Shown in pieces: positions 7,915 to 16,693 of a stretch of DNA of 46,442 nucleotides. The translations under genes were made by a program, and so were the position numbers. Origin of the DNA: Pseudomonas corrugata (GTDB lineage: Bacteria; Pseudomonadota; Gammaproteobacteria; Pseudomonadales; Pseudomonadaceae); the NCBI RefSeq assembly GCF_001269905.1, contig NZ_LHVK01000028.1, positions 1 through 46,442 on the forward strand, read 5' to 3'. Every line of letters starts with the position of its first letter. Within the stretch, counting starts at the first letter, position 1. A model generated the notes under the pieces. The model ran no database searches. It was not told where the DNA came from and worked only from the letters and a program-made list of their open reading frames with translations.

Positions 7915-8367
7915 ATGGCACAGATAGATATCCATAAAGAACTCACCGTGGGCCAAGTGGCCGCTCGCAGCGGCGTGGCCGTCACCGCCCTGCACTTCTA
8001 TGAAGCCAAGGGGCTGATCAAAAGTACCCGCAACCAAGGCAACCAACGCCGCTACCCGCGTGGGGTGTTGCGGCGTGTGGCGCTGATCAAGGTGGCCCAG
8101 CGCCTGGGTATTCCCTTGGCGGAGATTGGCGAGGCATTGAAGACCCTGCCAGACAACCGCGCCCCAACGGCTGCCGATTGGCAGGTCCTGTCGGCGCAAT
8201 GGAGCCAGGACCTGGATAAACGTATCAACCAATTGATGGCTTTGCGCGACCGGCTGAACGGTTGTATAGGCTGCGGCTGCCTGTCGATGGAAGCCTGCCC
8301 ACTGCGTAACCAAGGCGATGTGCTGGGCGAGCGTGGACCGGGCGCGCATCTGCTGGACGAGTCATGA
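7915..8367 (+). CDS. soxR: redox-sensing transcriptional activator SoxR
   Basis: A 150-residue MerR-family regulator. The N-terminal winged helix-turn-helix is LTVGQVAARSGVAVTALHFY (residues 10-29). A dimerisation helix follows, then the [2Fe-2S] cluster motif CIGCGCLSMEACPL with Cys117, Cys120, Cys122 and Cys128, the exact SoxR spacing. Oxidation of the cluster by superoxide or redox-cycling drugs activates transcription. In pseudomonads SoxR controls transporters and a monooxygenase rather than soxS. The start at 7915 lies 18 bp from the SoxR box, so the gene may also be autoregulated. Confidence 0.95.
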   Translation: MAQIDIHKELTVGQVAARSGVAVTALHFYEAKGLIKSTRNQGNQRRYPRGVLRRVALIKVAQRLGIPLAEIGEALKTLPDNRAPTAADWQVLSAQWSQDLDKRINQLMALRDRLNGCIGCGCLSMEACPLRNQGDVLGERGPGAHLLDES

Positions 8368-8468
8368 GGCGTTCGTCGGGACCTGGAGCGACTCGAAATC
8401 ACTGGCCTATAGTGAATGGGCGCAAATCGTCGAAGCCTCTCTTCGCCCGATAAAAAAGGAGAAACGTC

Positions 8469-8927
8469 ATGGGCGTCAAAGCCATTCCCGAAGGTTTCCA
8501 CAGCATTACGCCCTACCTGGGCATTCATAAAGCCGCCGAAGCCATCGAGTTCTACAAAAAAGCCTTCAATGCCATCGAGGTCATGCGTCTGGCAATGCCC
8601 GACGGAGGCATCGGTCATGCCGAACTGCGGATCGGCGGCAGTCCGATCATGCTCGGCACGCCCTGCGATCAGGGCCCCCTGAGCAATCCAGACCAATCGC
8701 CGTCGGTGGGCCTGCATTTATATGTCGAGGACGTGGACCGTGTGTATGCCCAGGCGATTGCCGCCGGTGGCACGGTGATCGCCGAGGTCAAGGATCAATT
8801 CTATGGTGATCGCTCCGGCAGCTTGAAGGATCCCTATGGGCATGTGTGGTTCCTGGCGACCCACAAGGAGGATCTGACGCAGGAACAGATCGAGCAACGG
8901 GCCAGGGAGATGTTCCAACAGGGCTGA
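8469..8927 (+). CDS. VOC-family (PhnB-like glyoxalase-fold) protein
   Basis: A 152-residue vicinal-oxygen-chelate protein with two beta-alpha-beta-beta-beta modules. The N-terminal module has GFHSITPYLGIHKAAEAIEF and GIGHAELRIGGSPIML; the second has VGLHLYVEDVDRVYAQA and the typical ending SLKDPYGHVWFLATH. It ends in a helical tail (EQIEQRAREMF) common in PhnB-like members. The ATG at 8469 follows AAAGGAGAAACGTC, a strong ribosome site. The specific reaction cannot be predicted; the family includes glyoxalases, dioxygenases and resistance proteins. A link to the nearby soxR is only positional. Confidence 0.88.
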   Translation: MGVKAIPEGFHSITPYLGIHKAAEAIEFYKKAFNAIEVMRLAMPDGGIGHAELRIGGSPIMLGTPCDQGPLSNPDQSPSVGLHLYVEDVDRVYAQAIAAGGTVIAEVKDQFYGDRSGSLKDPYGHVWFLATHKEDLTQEQIEQRAREMFQQG

Positions 8928-8954
8928 ACCGCCTCGATCAGTCAAACCACAACC

Positions 8955-9045
8955 TTGTGGGAGCGAGCCTGCTCGCGATAGCGTCGGGTCAGCAACATCA
9001 TTGTTGGTTGACACACCGCTATCGCGAGCAGGCTCGCTCCCACAA
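8955..9045. repeat. REPIN (inverted REP pair)
   Basis: Two 29-bp arms, 8955-8983 and 9017-9045, are exact reverse complements. They carry the Pseudomonas REP core GTGGGAGCGAGCCTGCTCGC, with a spacer of 33 bp. The element lies between the convergent VOC and prpF genes. Confidence 0.92.
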
Positions 9046-9072
9046 TGACTCAATCCAGATCCCTGCGGTGGA

Positions 9073-10275
9073 TCAGAACGTGTCTGCCGGTACCCGCACG
9101 AACCCTTCCATCAACACCCGCGCGCTGCGACTCATGATGGCTTTGTTTACGGTCCATTCGCCATTGGCCTGGCTCGCCTCGGCGCCGACGCGCAAGGTGC
9201 CGGACGGGTGGCCGAAACGCACAGCGTTGCGCTCGGTACCGCCTGCGGCCAGGTTCACCAGGGTGCCCGAAATAGCGGCGGCGGTGCCGATGGCGACTGC
9301 GGCGGTGCCCATCATGGCGTGGTGGAGCTTGCCCATGGACAGCGCCCGCACCAGCAAGTCGACGTCCCCCGCCGCTACGGCTTTTCCACTCGATGAAACG
9401 TAGTCCGCTGGCGGCGCGACAAACGCCACCTTCGGCGTGTGCTGACGTTGGGCGGCTTCGTCCAGTTGCTTGATCAGCCCCATGCGCAGGGCACCGTGGG
9501 CGCGGATGGTTTCGAACATCGCCAGGGCCTTGGGGTCGCCATTGATAGTGCCCTGCAGCTCAGTGCCGGTATAGCCGATGTCCCGGGCATTGATGAAAAT
9601 CGTCGGAATGCCGGCGTTGATCAGGGTCGCCTTGAGCGTACCGACGCCGGGTACTTCCAAGTCGTCCACCAGGTTGCCGGTGGGAAACATCGAACCACCC
9701 CCACCTTCTTCCTCGGCGGCCGGGTCCATGAACTCCAGTTGCACTTCTGCCGCCGGGAAAGTCACCCCGTCGAGTTCGAAATCACCGGTTTCCTGCACCG
9801 CGCCATCGGTCATCGGCACATGGGCAATGATGGTCTTGCCGATGTTGGCCTGCCAGATCCGCACCACGGCCACGCCGTTTTGTGGAATGCGGCTGGACGC
9901 CACCAAGCCACTGCTGATGGCAAACGAACCCACCGCTGCCGACAGGTTGCCGCAGTTGCCGCTCCAGTCCACGAACGGCTTGTCGATGGAGACCTGGCCG
10001 AACAGGTAATCGACATCGTGGTCGGCCCGGTTGCTCTTGGACAGGATCACCGTCTTGCTGGTGCTGGACGTCGCGCCGCCCATGCCGTCGATCTGTTTCT
10101 CGTACGGATCGGGACTGCCAATGACCCGTAGCAGCAAGGCATCGCGCGCCGCGCCGGGGACACGGGCGGCTTCGGGCAGGTCCGTCAAATTGAAGAACAC
10201 GCCCTTGCTGGTGCCACCGCGCATGTAGGTGGCGGGGATTCTGATCTGTGGTGAAAAGCGTGGTGCATGAGACAT
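9073..10275 (-). CDS. prpF: 2-methylaconitate cis-trans isomerase PrpF
   Basis: A 400-residue enzyme that converts the trans-2-methylaconitate made by AcnD to the cis form, so that AcnD plus PrpF together replace PrpD in the methylcitrate cycle. Family marks: ATYMRGGTSKGVFFNLTDLP near residues 15-34, Lys74 in TSSTSKTVIL (the likely catalytic base) and Cys108 in DWSGNCGNLSAAVG. The length agrees with characterised PrpF. The start at 10275 follows a GGGAG-containing leader. It is the last gene of the prp operon, 26 bp after acnD. No prpD follows; downstream comes a REPIN. Confidence 0.95.
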   Translation of the reverse strand: MSHAPRFSPQIRIPATYMRGGTSKGVFFNLTDLPEAARVPGAARDALLLRVIGSPDPYEKQIDGMGGATSSTSKTVILSKSNRADHDVDYLFGQVSIDKPFVDWSGNCGNLSAAVGSFAISSGLVASSRIPQNGVAVVRIWQANIGKTIIAHVPMTDGAVQETGDFELDGVTFPAAEVQLEFMDPAAEEEGGGGSMFPTGNLVDDLEVPGVGTLKATLINAGIPTIFINARDIGYTGTELQGTINGDPKALAMFETIRAHGALRMGLIKQLDEAAQRQHTPKVAFVAPPADYVSSSGKAVAAGDVDLLVRALSMGKLHHAMMGTAAVAIGTAAAISGTLVNLAAGGTERNAVRFGHPSGTLRVGAEASQANGEWTVNKAIMSRSARVLMEGFVRVPADTF

Positions 10276-10301
10276 GAAGCACCTACTCCCTATCGTGAGA
10301 T

Positions 10302-12893
10302 TTAAACGGCGACCGCCGATTCAAGAAAATCCTGGGCAAAGCGCTGCAACACGCCACCCGCTTCATAGATCGACACCTCTTCAGCCGTATCGAGACGGCA
10401 GGTCACCGGCACTTCAACACGCTCGCCGCTCTTGCGAGTGATGACCAGGGTCAGCGTCGCGCGTGGGGTGCGCTCGCCAATCACGTCATAGATTTCGCTG
10501 CCATCGATGCCCAGGGTCTTACGATCGGTGCCAGGCTTGAACTCCAGCGGCAACACGCCCATGCCCACCAGGTTGGTGCGATGGATACGCTCGAAGCCTT
10601 CGGCGGCAATCGCCTCGACACCGGCCAGGCGTACGCCCTTTGCGGCCCAGTCCCGGGACGAACCCTGGCCGTAGTCGGCACCGGCGATGATGATCAGCGG
10701 CTGCTTGCGTTCCATGTAGGTTTCGATGGCTTCCCACATCCGCATGACCTTGCCTTCGGGCTCGACCCGTGCCAGGGAACCCTGCTTGACCTTGCCGTTT
10801 TCCTGGACCATTTCGTTGAACAGTTTCGGGTTGGCGAAGGTGGCGCGCTGGGCGGTCAAATGGTCGCCCCGGTGCGTGGCGTAGGAGTTGAAGTCTTCCT
10901 CCGGCAAGCCCATTTTCGCCAGGTATTCGCCGGCGGCGCTGTCCAGCATGATCGCGTTGGACGGCGACAGGTGATCGGTGGTGATGTTGTCCGGCAGCAC
11001 CGCCAACGGACGCATGCCTTTGAGCGGTCGCGCCCCCGCCAGCGCGCCTTCCCAGTAAGGCGGACGCCGGATGTAGGTGCTTTGCGGACGCCAGTCGTAC
11101 AGCGGCGTGACTTTCGGCCCGGTGTCTTCCTGGATGGCAAACATCGGGATGTACACCTGGCGGAACTGTTCCGGTTTCACCGAGGCCTTGACCACCGCTT
11201 CGACTTCCTCGTCACTCGGCCAGATGTCCTTGAGACGGATTTCCCGACCGTCCACCACGCCCAGCACATCCTTCTCGATGTCGAAACGGATGGTCCCGGC
11301 GATGGCGTAGGCCACTACCAATGGCGGCGAAGCAAGGAACGCCTGTTTGGCGTATGGATGGATACGTCCATCGAAGTTGCGGTTACCCGACAGCACAGCG
11401 GTGGCGTACAGGTCGCGGTCGATGATTTCCTGCTGGATCACCGGGTCCAGAGCGCCGGACATGCCGTTGCAGGTGGTGCAGGCGAAAGCCACCACGCCGA
11501 AGCCCAGTTGCTCCAGCTCCTTGGTCAGACCGGCTTCATCCAGGTACAGCGCCACGGTTTTCGAACCCGGTGCCAGGGACGATTTGACCCACGGTTTGCG
11601 GGCCAGGCCCAAGCGATTGGCATTGCGTGCCAAGAGGCCAGCAGCAATGACGTTGCGCGGGTTGCTGGTGTTGGTGCAACTGGTGATGGCGGCGATGATC
11701 ACTGCACCGTCGGGCATCTTCCCTGGCACATCGGTCCATTGCCCGGCGATGCCGCTGGCCGCCAGATCGGCGGTCGCGACGCGGGCATGAGGGTTGCTCG
11801 GCCCGGCCATGTTGCGCACCACCGAGGACAGGTCGAAGGTCAGGCCTCGCTCGTACTGTGCGCCCTTGAGGCTGTCGGCCCACAGGCCTACTTGCCGGGC
11901 GTAGGTTTCCACCAATTGCACCTGCGCGTCTTCACGGCCGGTGAGCTTGAGGTAGTCGATGGTCTGCTGGTCGATGTAGAACATCGCCGCCGTGGCGCCG
12001 TATTCCGGAGCCATGTTGGAGATGGTTGCACGGTCGCCCAGGGTCAGCGCCCGCGCGCCTTCACCGAAAAACTCCAGCCAGGCGCCAACGACCTTTTGCT
12101 TGCGCAGGAATTCGGTCAGCGCCAGCACCATGTCGGTGGCCGTGATGCCGGGTTGCAACTTGCCGGTCAGCTCGACACCGACGATCTCCGGCAGGCGCAT
12201 CCACGAGGCGCGACCGAGCATGACACTCTCGGCTTCCAGCCCACCGACGCCAATGGCGATCACGCCCAAGGCGTCGACATGGGGCGTATGACTGTCGGTG
12301 CCCACGCAGGTATCAGGGAAGGCTACGCCGTCCCGTTGCTGGATCACCGGGGACATTTTTTCCAGGTTGATCTGATGCATGATCCCGTTGCCCGGCGGAA
12401 TCACATCGACATTCTTGAAGGCCTTTTTGGTCCAGTTGATGAAGTGGAAGCGGTCTTCGTTGCGGCGGTCTTCAATCGCACGGTTCTTGGCGAATGCCTG
12501 AGGATCGAAGCCCGCGCTTTCCACTGCCAGGGAGTGGTCGACGATCAGTTGGGTCGGCACCACCGGGTTGACCTGTGCCGGGTCGCCACCCTGCTGGGCG
12601 ATGGCATCGCGCAGGCCAGCCAGGTCCACCAGGGCGGTCTGGCCGAGAATGTCATGGCAGACCACTCGCGCCGGGAACCATGGGAAGTCCAGGTCGCGCT
12701 TGCGCTCGATCAGTTGCAGCAGCGACTCGCCCAGAGTGGCCGGGTCGCAGCGACGCACCAGGTTTTCCGCCAGCACGCGCGAAGTGTACGGCAGGCCGTC
12801 GTAGGCGCCGGGACGGATGGCATCCACGGCCCCGCGAACGTCGAAGTAATCCAGCGAAGTGCCGGACAGCGGTTTGCGAAATTCTGTGTTCAT
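10302..12893 (-). CDS. acnD: Fe/S-dependent 2-methylisocitrate dehydratase AcnD
   Basis: An 863-residue aconitase-superfamily enzyme that dehydrates 2-methylcitrate in propionate degradation. The cluster cysteines are visible in AITSCTNTSNPRNVIAAG (one Cys) and VVAFACTTCNGMSGALD (two Cys), and swivel-domain motifs in IIAGADYGQGSSRDWAAKG. The N-terminus MNTEFRKPLSGTSLDYFDVR is characteristic of AcnD rather than AcnA. Length is normal. It is transcribed in the order prpB-prpC-acnD-prpF. The 198-bp gap between prpC and acnD holds a REPIN, so message stability or level may change at this point. Confidence 0.95.
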   Translation of the reverse strand: MNTEFRKPLSGTSLDYFDVRGAVDAIRPGAYDGLPYTSRVLAENLVRRCDPATLGESLLQLIERKRDLDFPWFPARVVCHDILGQTALVDLAGLRDAIAQQGGDPAQVNPVVPTQLIVDHSLAVESAGFDPQAFAKNRAIEDRRNEDRFHFINWTKKAFKNVDVIPPGNGIMHQINLEKMSPVIQQRDGVAFPDTCVGTDSHTPHVDALGVIAIGVGGLEAESVMLGRASWMRLPEIVGVELTGKLQPGITATDMVLALTEFLRKQKVVGAWLEFFGEGARALTLGDRATISNMAPEYGATAAMFYIDQQTIDYLKLTGREDAQVQLVETYARQVGLWADSLKGAQYERGLTFDLSSVVRNMAGPSNPHARVATADLAASGIAGQWTDVPGKMPDGAVIIAAITSCTNTSNPRNVIAAGLLARNANRLGLARKPWVKSSLAPGSKTVALYLDEAGLTKELEQLGFGVVAFACTTCNGMSGALDPVIQQEIIDRDLYATAVLSGNRNFDGRIHPYAKQAFLASPPLVVAYAIAGTIRFDIEKDVLGVVDGREIRLKDIWPSDEEVEAVVKASVKPEQFRQVYIPMFAIQEDTGPKVTPLYDWRPQSTYIRRPPYWEGALAGARPLKGMRPLAVLPDNITTDHLSPSNAIMLDSAAGEYLAKMGLPEEDFNSYATHRGDHLTAQRATFANPKLFNEMVQENGKVKQGSLARVEPEGKVMRMWEAIETYMERKQPLIIIAGADYGQGSSRDWAAKGVRLAGVEAIAAEGFERIHRTNLVGMGVLPLEFKPGTDRKTLGIDGSEIYDVIGERTPRATLTLVITRKSGERVEVPVTCRLDTAEEVSIYEAGGVLQRFAQDFLESAVAV

Positions 12894-12958
12894 CGTCAGG
12901 ACTCGGTCACGGTGGGTTCAGAAGGGGCTGGTGCAGCCATTGAAGTGAGCCTGTTCTT

Positions 12959-13049
12959 CTGTGGGAGCGAGCCTGCTCGCGATTGTGGTGTGTCAGCCAA
13001 CCATGAGGTTGCTGACCCGACGCTATCGCGAGCAGGCTCGCTCCCACAG
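12959..13049. repeat. REPIN inside the prp operon
   Basis: Inverted arms CTGTGGGAGCGAGCCTGCTC... (12959-12982) and its reverse complement (13026-13049) flank a 43-bp spacer that contains a second imperfect inverted segment (TGTCAGCCAACC / GGTTGCTGAC). It is the same REP family as at 8955, and lies between prpC and acnD on their common transcript. Confidence 0.92.
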
Positions 13050-13091
13050 GGTTCTGGGTTTCTCCAGTACCTGCGGTTAAACCCCTCCAGC

Positions 13092-14219
13092 TCAGCGTTG
13101 TTCGATTGGCACGAACTTGCGCTGTTCGACGCCGGTGTACTCGGCGCTCGGGCGGATGATGCGGTTGTTGGCGCGTTGTTCGAACACATGGGCGGCCCAG
13201 CCGGTCAGGCGCGAGCAGACGAAGATCGGCGTGAACAGCTTGGTCGGGATGCCCATGAAATGGTACGCCGAGGCATGGTAGAAATCGGCGTTGGGGAACA
13301 GCTTCTTCTGTTCCCACATGGTCTTGTCGATGGCTTCGGAAACCGGGAACAGCACGGTGTCGCCCACTTCATCGGCGAGTTTTTTCGACCAGCCCTTGAT
13401 CACCTCGTTGCGCGGGTCGTTGTCCTTATAGATCGCGTGGCCGAAGCCCATGATCTTGTCCTTGCGCTCCAGCATCGCCAGGGTGCCCTTGATCGCCGCT
13501 TCCGGCGAATCGAAGCGTTCGATCATTTCCATGGCCGCTTCATTGGCGCCGCCATGCAGCGGGCCGCGCAGCGAGCCAATCGCCGCGGTGATGCAGGAAA
13601 ACAGGTCCGACAGGGTCGAGGCACAGACCCGTGCGGTGAAGGTCGAAGCGTTGAATTCGTGCTCGGCGTAGAGGATCAGCGACACGTTCATCACCTTGAC
13701 GTGCAGCTCGCTCGGTTTCTTGCCGTGCAACAGGTGCAGGAAATGGCCGCCGATGGACGCTTCGTCGGTCACACATTCAATGCGCTGGCCCTGGTGACTG
13801 AAGCGATACCAGTAGCACATGATCGCCGGGAACGCGGCCAACAGGCGATCGGTCTTGTCGTGCTGTTCGGAGAAACTTTCCTCGGGCTCCAGATTGCCCA
13901 GGAACGAGCAGCCGGTGCGCATCACGTCCATCGGGTGGGCGTTGGCGGGAATGCGTTCCAGCACTTCCTTCAGCGCCTGGGGCAAGTCGCGCAATTGATG
14001 CAGTTTGCCGATGTAAGCATCCAACTGCGCCCGGGTCGGCAGTTCGCCGTACAGCAACAGGTAGGCCACTTCTTCGAATTGCGCATCAGCCGCCAGGTCA
14101 CGAACGTCATAGCCGCGATAGGTCAGGCCGGCGCCGGACTGGCCCACGGTGGACAAGGCGGTTTGCCCGGCTACCTGGCCACGGAGCCCGGCGCCACTGA
14201 GTACTTTTGCTTCGGCCAT
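13092..14219 (-). CDS. prpC: 2-methylcitrate synthase PrpC
   Basis: A 375-residue citrate-synthase-family enzyme that condenses propionyl-CoA with oxaloacetate. The catalytic triad is visible: His222 in GPLHGGANEAAM, His261 in MGFGHAIYKDNDPR and Asp312 in FPNADFYHASAY. The N-terminus GLRGQVAGQTALSTVG and the short length separate it from GltA. The ATG at 14219 follows TGGAGACAGC; the open frame extends further only because it overlaps the intergenic space. It lies 40 bp downstream of prpB on the minus strand. Confidence 0.95.
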   Translation of the reverse strand: MAEAKVLSGAGLRGQVAGQTALSTVGQSGAGLTYRGYDVRDLAADAQFEEVAYLLLYGELPTRAQLDAYIGKLHQLRDLPQALKEVLERIPANAHPMDVMRTGCSFLGNLEPEESFSEQHDKTDRLLAAFPAIMCYWYRFSHQGQRIECVTDEASIGGHFLHLLHGKKPSELHVKVMNVSLILYAEHEFNASTFTARVCASTLSDLFSCITAAIGSLRGPLHGGANEAAMEMIERFDSPEAAIKGTLAMLERKDKIMGFGHAIYKDNDPRNEVIKGWSKKLADEVGDTVLFPVSEAIDKTMWEQKKLFPNADFYHASAYHFMGIPTKLFTPIFVCSRLTGWAAHVFEQRANNRIIRPSAEYTGVEQRKFVPIEQR

Positions 14220-14259
14220 TTGCTGTCTCCAGTTCTTGAATTTGTAGGGAATCGGCCCG

Positions 14260-15150
14260 TTATTTTTTCGCAGCGAACAACGCATCGAGCTTCTGCTCGA
14301 AGGTGTGGTAGTCGATACGATCGTAGAGCTCCATGCGGGTCTGCATGGTGTCGATCACATTCTGTTGCGTGCCGTCGCGACGGATTGCGGTGTAGACGTT
14401 TTCGGCGGCCTTGTTCATGGCACGGAACGCCGACAGCGGGTACAGCACCAGGGACACGTCGGCACCGGCCAACTGCTCGGTGGTATAGAGCGGCGTCGCG
14501 CCGAACTCGGTGATGTTGGCCAGGATCGGCGCCTTCACGCGGCTGGCGAACAGCTTGTACATCTCGAGTTCGGTAATCGCTTCGGGGAAAATCATATCCG
14601 CACCGGCTTCGATGCAGGCGGCCGCACGGTCCAGCGCGGACTCCAGGCCTTCCACCGCCAGGGCATCGGTGCGGGCCATGATCACGAAGCTGTCGTCGGT
14701 GCGGGCATCAACGGCAGCCTTGATGCGGTCAACCATTTCCTGCTGCGAGACGATCTCCTTGTTCGGCCGATGGCCGCAACGCTTGGCACCGACCTGGTCT
14801 TCGATGTGGATCGCCGCCGCGCCGAACTTGCTCATCGACTTGACGGTGCGAGCCACGTTGAACGCCGAGGAACCAAAACCTGTGTCCACGTCCACCAGCA
14901 GCGGCAGGTCGCACACGTCGGTGATCCGGCGCACATCGGTCAGCACGTCATCCAGGCCGGTAATGCCCAGGTCCGGCACGCCGAGGGAACCGGCTGCCAC
15001 GCCACCGCCCGACAGGTAGATCGCCTTGAAACCGGCGCGTTTGGCAAGCAGCGCGTGGTTGGCGTTGATCGTGCCGACCACCTGCAACGGGTGTTCGGTG
15101 GCGACCGCATCGCGGAATCGCTGGCCTGGCGTGCTCTTGCTGGAACTCAT
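14260..15150 (-). CDS. prpB: 2-methylisocitrate lyase PrpB
   Basis: A 296-residue TIM-barrel enzyme of the isocitrate lyase/PEP mutase family that splits 2-methylisocitrate into pyruvate and succinate. The loop motif KRCGHRP with catalytic Cys125 and the Mg-binding VDVDTGFG (Asp87, Asp89) are intact. The ATG at 15150 follows GAGGTGAGTC and overlaps the stop codon of the upstream regulator by four bases (ATGA), which suggests translational coupling to the GntR gene. Confidence 0.96.
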   Translation of the reverse strand: MSSSKSTPGQRFRDAVATEHPLQVVGTINANHALLAKRAGFKAIYLSGGGVAAGSLGVPDLGITGLDDVLTDVRRITDVCDLPLLVDVDTGFGSSAFNVARTVKSMSKFGAAAIHIEDQVGAKRCGHRPNKEIVSQQEMVDRIKAAVDARTDDSFVIMARTDALAVEGLESALDRAAACIEAGADMIFPEAITELEMYKLFASRVKAPILANITEFGATPLYTTEQLAGADVSLVLYPLSAFRAMNKAAENVYTAIRRDGTQQNVIDTMQTRMELYDRIDYHTFEQKLDALFAAKK

Positions 15151-15860
15151 GACTCACCTCGTTCAGTGGCGGCGCTGTCCTGGAAATGACGCGCAATGTT
15201 GCGTTTGGAAGCGCCGATGTGCCGGCGCATCAATAATTCAGCCAATTCGCCGTCACGGTCGGCGATGGCATCGAGAATCCGGTGATGCTCGGCAAAGGCC
15301 TGACGCGGACGATTGGGTGTGGTGGAGAACTGGATGCGGTACATGCGTACCAGTTGATACAACTCACCGCAGAGCATCTGCGTCAGGGTGCGGTTGCCGC
15401 TGCCCTGGATGATCCGGTAGTGAAAATCAAAATCGCCTTCCTGTTGGTAATAGCCGACGCCGGCCTGGAATGCCGCGTCGCGCTCATGGGTTTCCAGGAC
15501 CTGGCGCAGTTCGTCGATTTCCGCCAGGGTCATGCGCTGGGCTGCCAGGCGGCAGGCCATACCTTCCAGGGACTCGCGGATTTCGTAGAGCTCCAGCAAC
15601 TCGGCATGGCTCAGGGACACGACCCTGGCACCGACATGAGGCACCCGCACCAGCAGGCGCTGACCTTCCAGACGATGGATCGCTTCGCGCAGCGGGCCAC
15701 GGCTGATGCCGTAGGTACGGGCCAGCTCGGGCTCGGAGATCTTGCTGCCAGGGGCGATTTCACCCTTGACGATGGCGGCCTGGATACGTCGGAAGACGTT
15801 TTCGGAAAGGGTTTCCGAATCGTCCTGGGCCAGCACCGGCACTTCGAGCTGATCGAGCAT
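15147..15860 (-). CDS. GntR (FadR subfamily) regulator of the prp operon
   Basis: A 237-residue regulator. The winged helix-turn-helix (about residues 20-85) has the GntR core GSKISEPELARTYGISRGPL and REAIHRLEGQRLL. An all-helical FCD effector domain follows (about 95-225) with likely metal-binding positions in DFDFHYRII and AEHHRILDA. The ATG at 15860 follows GAAGGTG. It is the first gene of the prp transcript and overlaps prpB by 4 bp. The GTCGAC palindromes just upstream are good candidates for its own operator, giving autoregulated control by a methylcitrate-cycle intermediate (inferred from homologous systems). Confidence 0.9.
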   Translation of the reverse strand: MLDQLEVPVLAQDDSETLSENVFRRIQAAIVKGEIAPGSKISEPELARTYGISRGPLREAIHRLEGQRLLVRVPHVGARVVSLSHAELLELYEIRESLEGMACRLAAQRMTLAEIDELRQVLETHERDAAFQAGVGYYQQEGDFDFHYRIIQGSGNRTLTQMLCGELYQLVRMYRIQFSTTPNRPRQAFAEHHRILDAIADRDGELAELLMRRHIGASKRNIARHFQDSAATERGES

Positions 15861-15945
15861 ATTGTCGACACCTTCAGAATCAATACGACAAAAACTAAAC
15901 AATCAAAGCGTATTCGTCAAAACAAAAAACAACATTGTCGACAAT
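15861..15945 (-). promoter_or_regulatory. prp promoter region with paired GntR-type sites
   Basis: ATTGTCGACAAT (15934-15945) is a perfect 12-bp palindrome of FadR/GntR type. A second copy of its first ten bases, ATTGTCGACA, lies at 15861-15870, next to the regulator's start codon. On the minus strand a possible -35 (TTGACG, 15915-15920) lies between them. Two sites flanking the promoter could allow looping repression. Confidence 0.65.
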
Positions 15946-16151
15946 CGTCTAATAGAGCGCTCCATCCCGGCCGTCTTTTTGTCAGGTTCGCAGCATCCGG
16001 CCAGCGGTGGCGTCAGAAAACCACCGTGCTAGAATGCCGCGGCTGTTGGCCGCCCCCTGCTCTTCTTGCAGGAGAGAAAAGGCTACCGAAGGAGCTTGTG
16101 CAGTAATGCCAGGGCCTGAACCGATAAACGGAACGCCGTGCACCAGGATCT

Positions 16152-16688
16152 ATGACATTCAAGCCCTTATCCGCTGTTCTCTGCTTCATCTGCCTGCCGG
16201 GGCTCGCTGCGGCGGGTGAAAAGACCGTGTACGGCCTCAACGAATATGCAGCGCTGCAGGGCATCGACCTGGAAGTCGCCGCCAAGCTGGACACCGGGGC
16301 CAAGACCGCCTCCCTCAGTGCCCGCGACATCAAGCGCTTTAAACGCAACGGCGAATCCTGGGTGCGTTTTTACCTCGCCATCGACGCTGCCCATTCGCAC
16401 CCCATCGAACGTCCGCTGGCCCGAGTCAGCAAAATCAAACGCCGCGCCGGTGACTATGACCCGGACGAAGGCAAGAAATACACGGCCCGGCCGGTCATCG
16501 AACTGGATATCTGCATGGGCTCGGCCCTGCGCAGCATTGAAGTGAACCTGACCGACCGCAGCGCCTTCCAATACCCGTTGCTGATCGGTTCCGAGGCGCT
16601 CAAGCGCTTCGACGCACTGGTCGACCCCAGTCTCAAATACGCTGCCGGCAAACCCGCCTGCACCAATGCCGCTCTTACCGCAGAGTAA
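16152..16688 (+). CDS. periplasmic retropepsin-like protease (PF05618 type)
   Basis: A 178-residue protein with an apparent Sec signal peptide (MTFKPLSAVLCFICLPGLAA, cleavage near AAA-GE), followed by a retropepsin-like domain. AKLDTGAKTASLSA carries the aspartic-protease DTGA motif (Asp47-Ala50), and ARPVIELDICMGSALRSIEV follows. The fold matches the 'ATP-dependent zinc protease' family, which is now viewed as retropepsin-like, usually linked with ATP-grasp ligases. It is the first gene of a three-gene operon, 5 bp before the next. I recall relatives being tied to osmotic stress in P. aeruginosa, but cannot confirm it here. Confidence 0.8.
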   Translation: MTFKPLSAVLCFICLPGLAAAGEKTVYGLNEYAALQGIDLEVAAKLDTGAKTASLSARDIKRFKRNGESWVRFYLAIDAAHSHPIERPLARVSKIKRRAGDYDPDEGKKYTARPVIELDICMGSALRSIEVNLTDRSAFQYPLLIGSEALKRFDALVDPSLKYAAGKPACTNAALTAE

Positions 16689-16693
16689 TTCCA

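Noticed and set aside
10581..14513. A 1310-codon plus-strand frame opposite acnD and prpC
   Set aside because: It is the antisense shadow of high-GC genes on the other strand. acnD and prpC have all catalytic motifs and ribosome sites; the plus frame has none.
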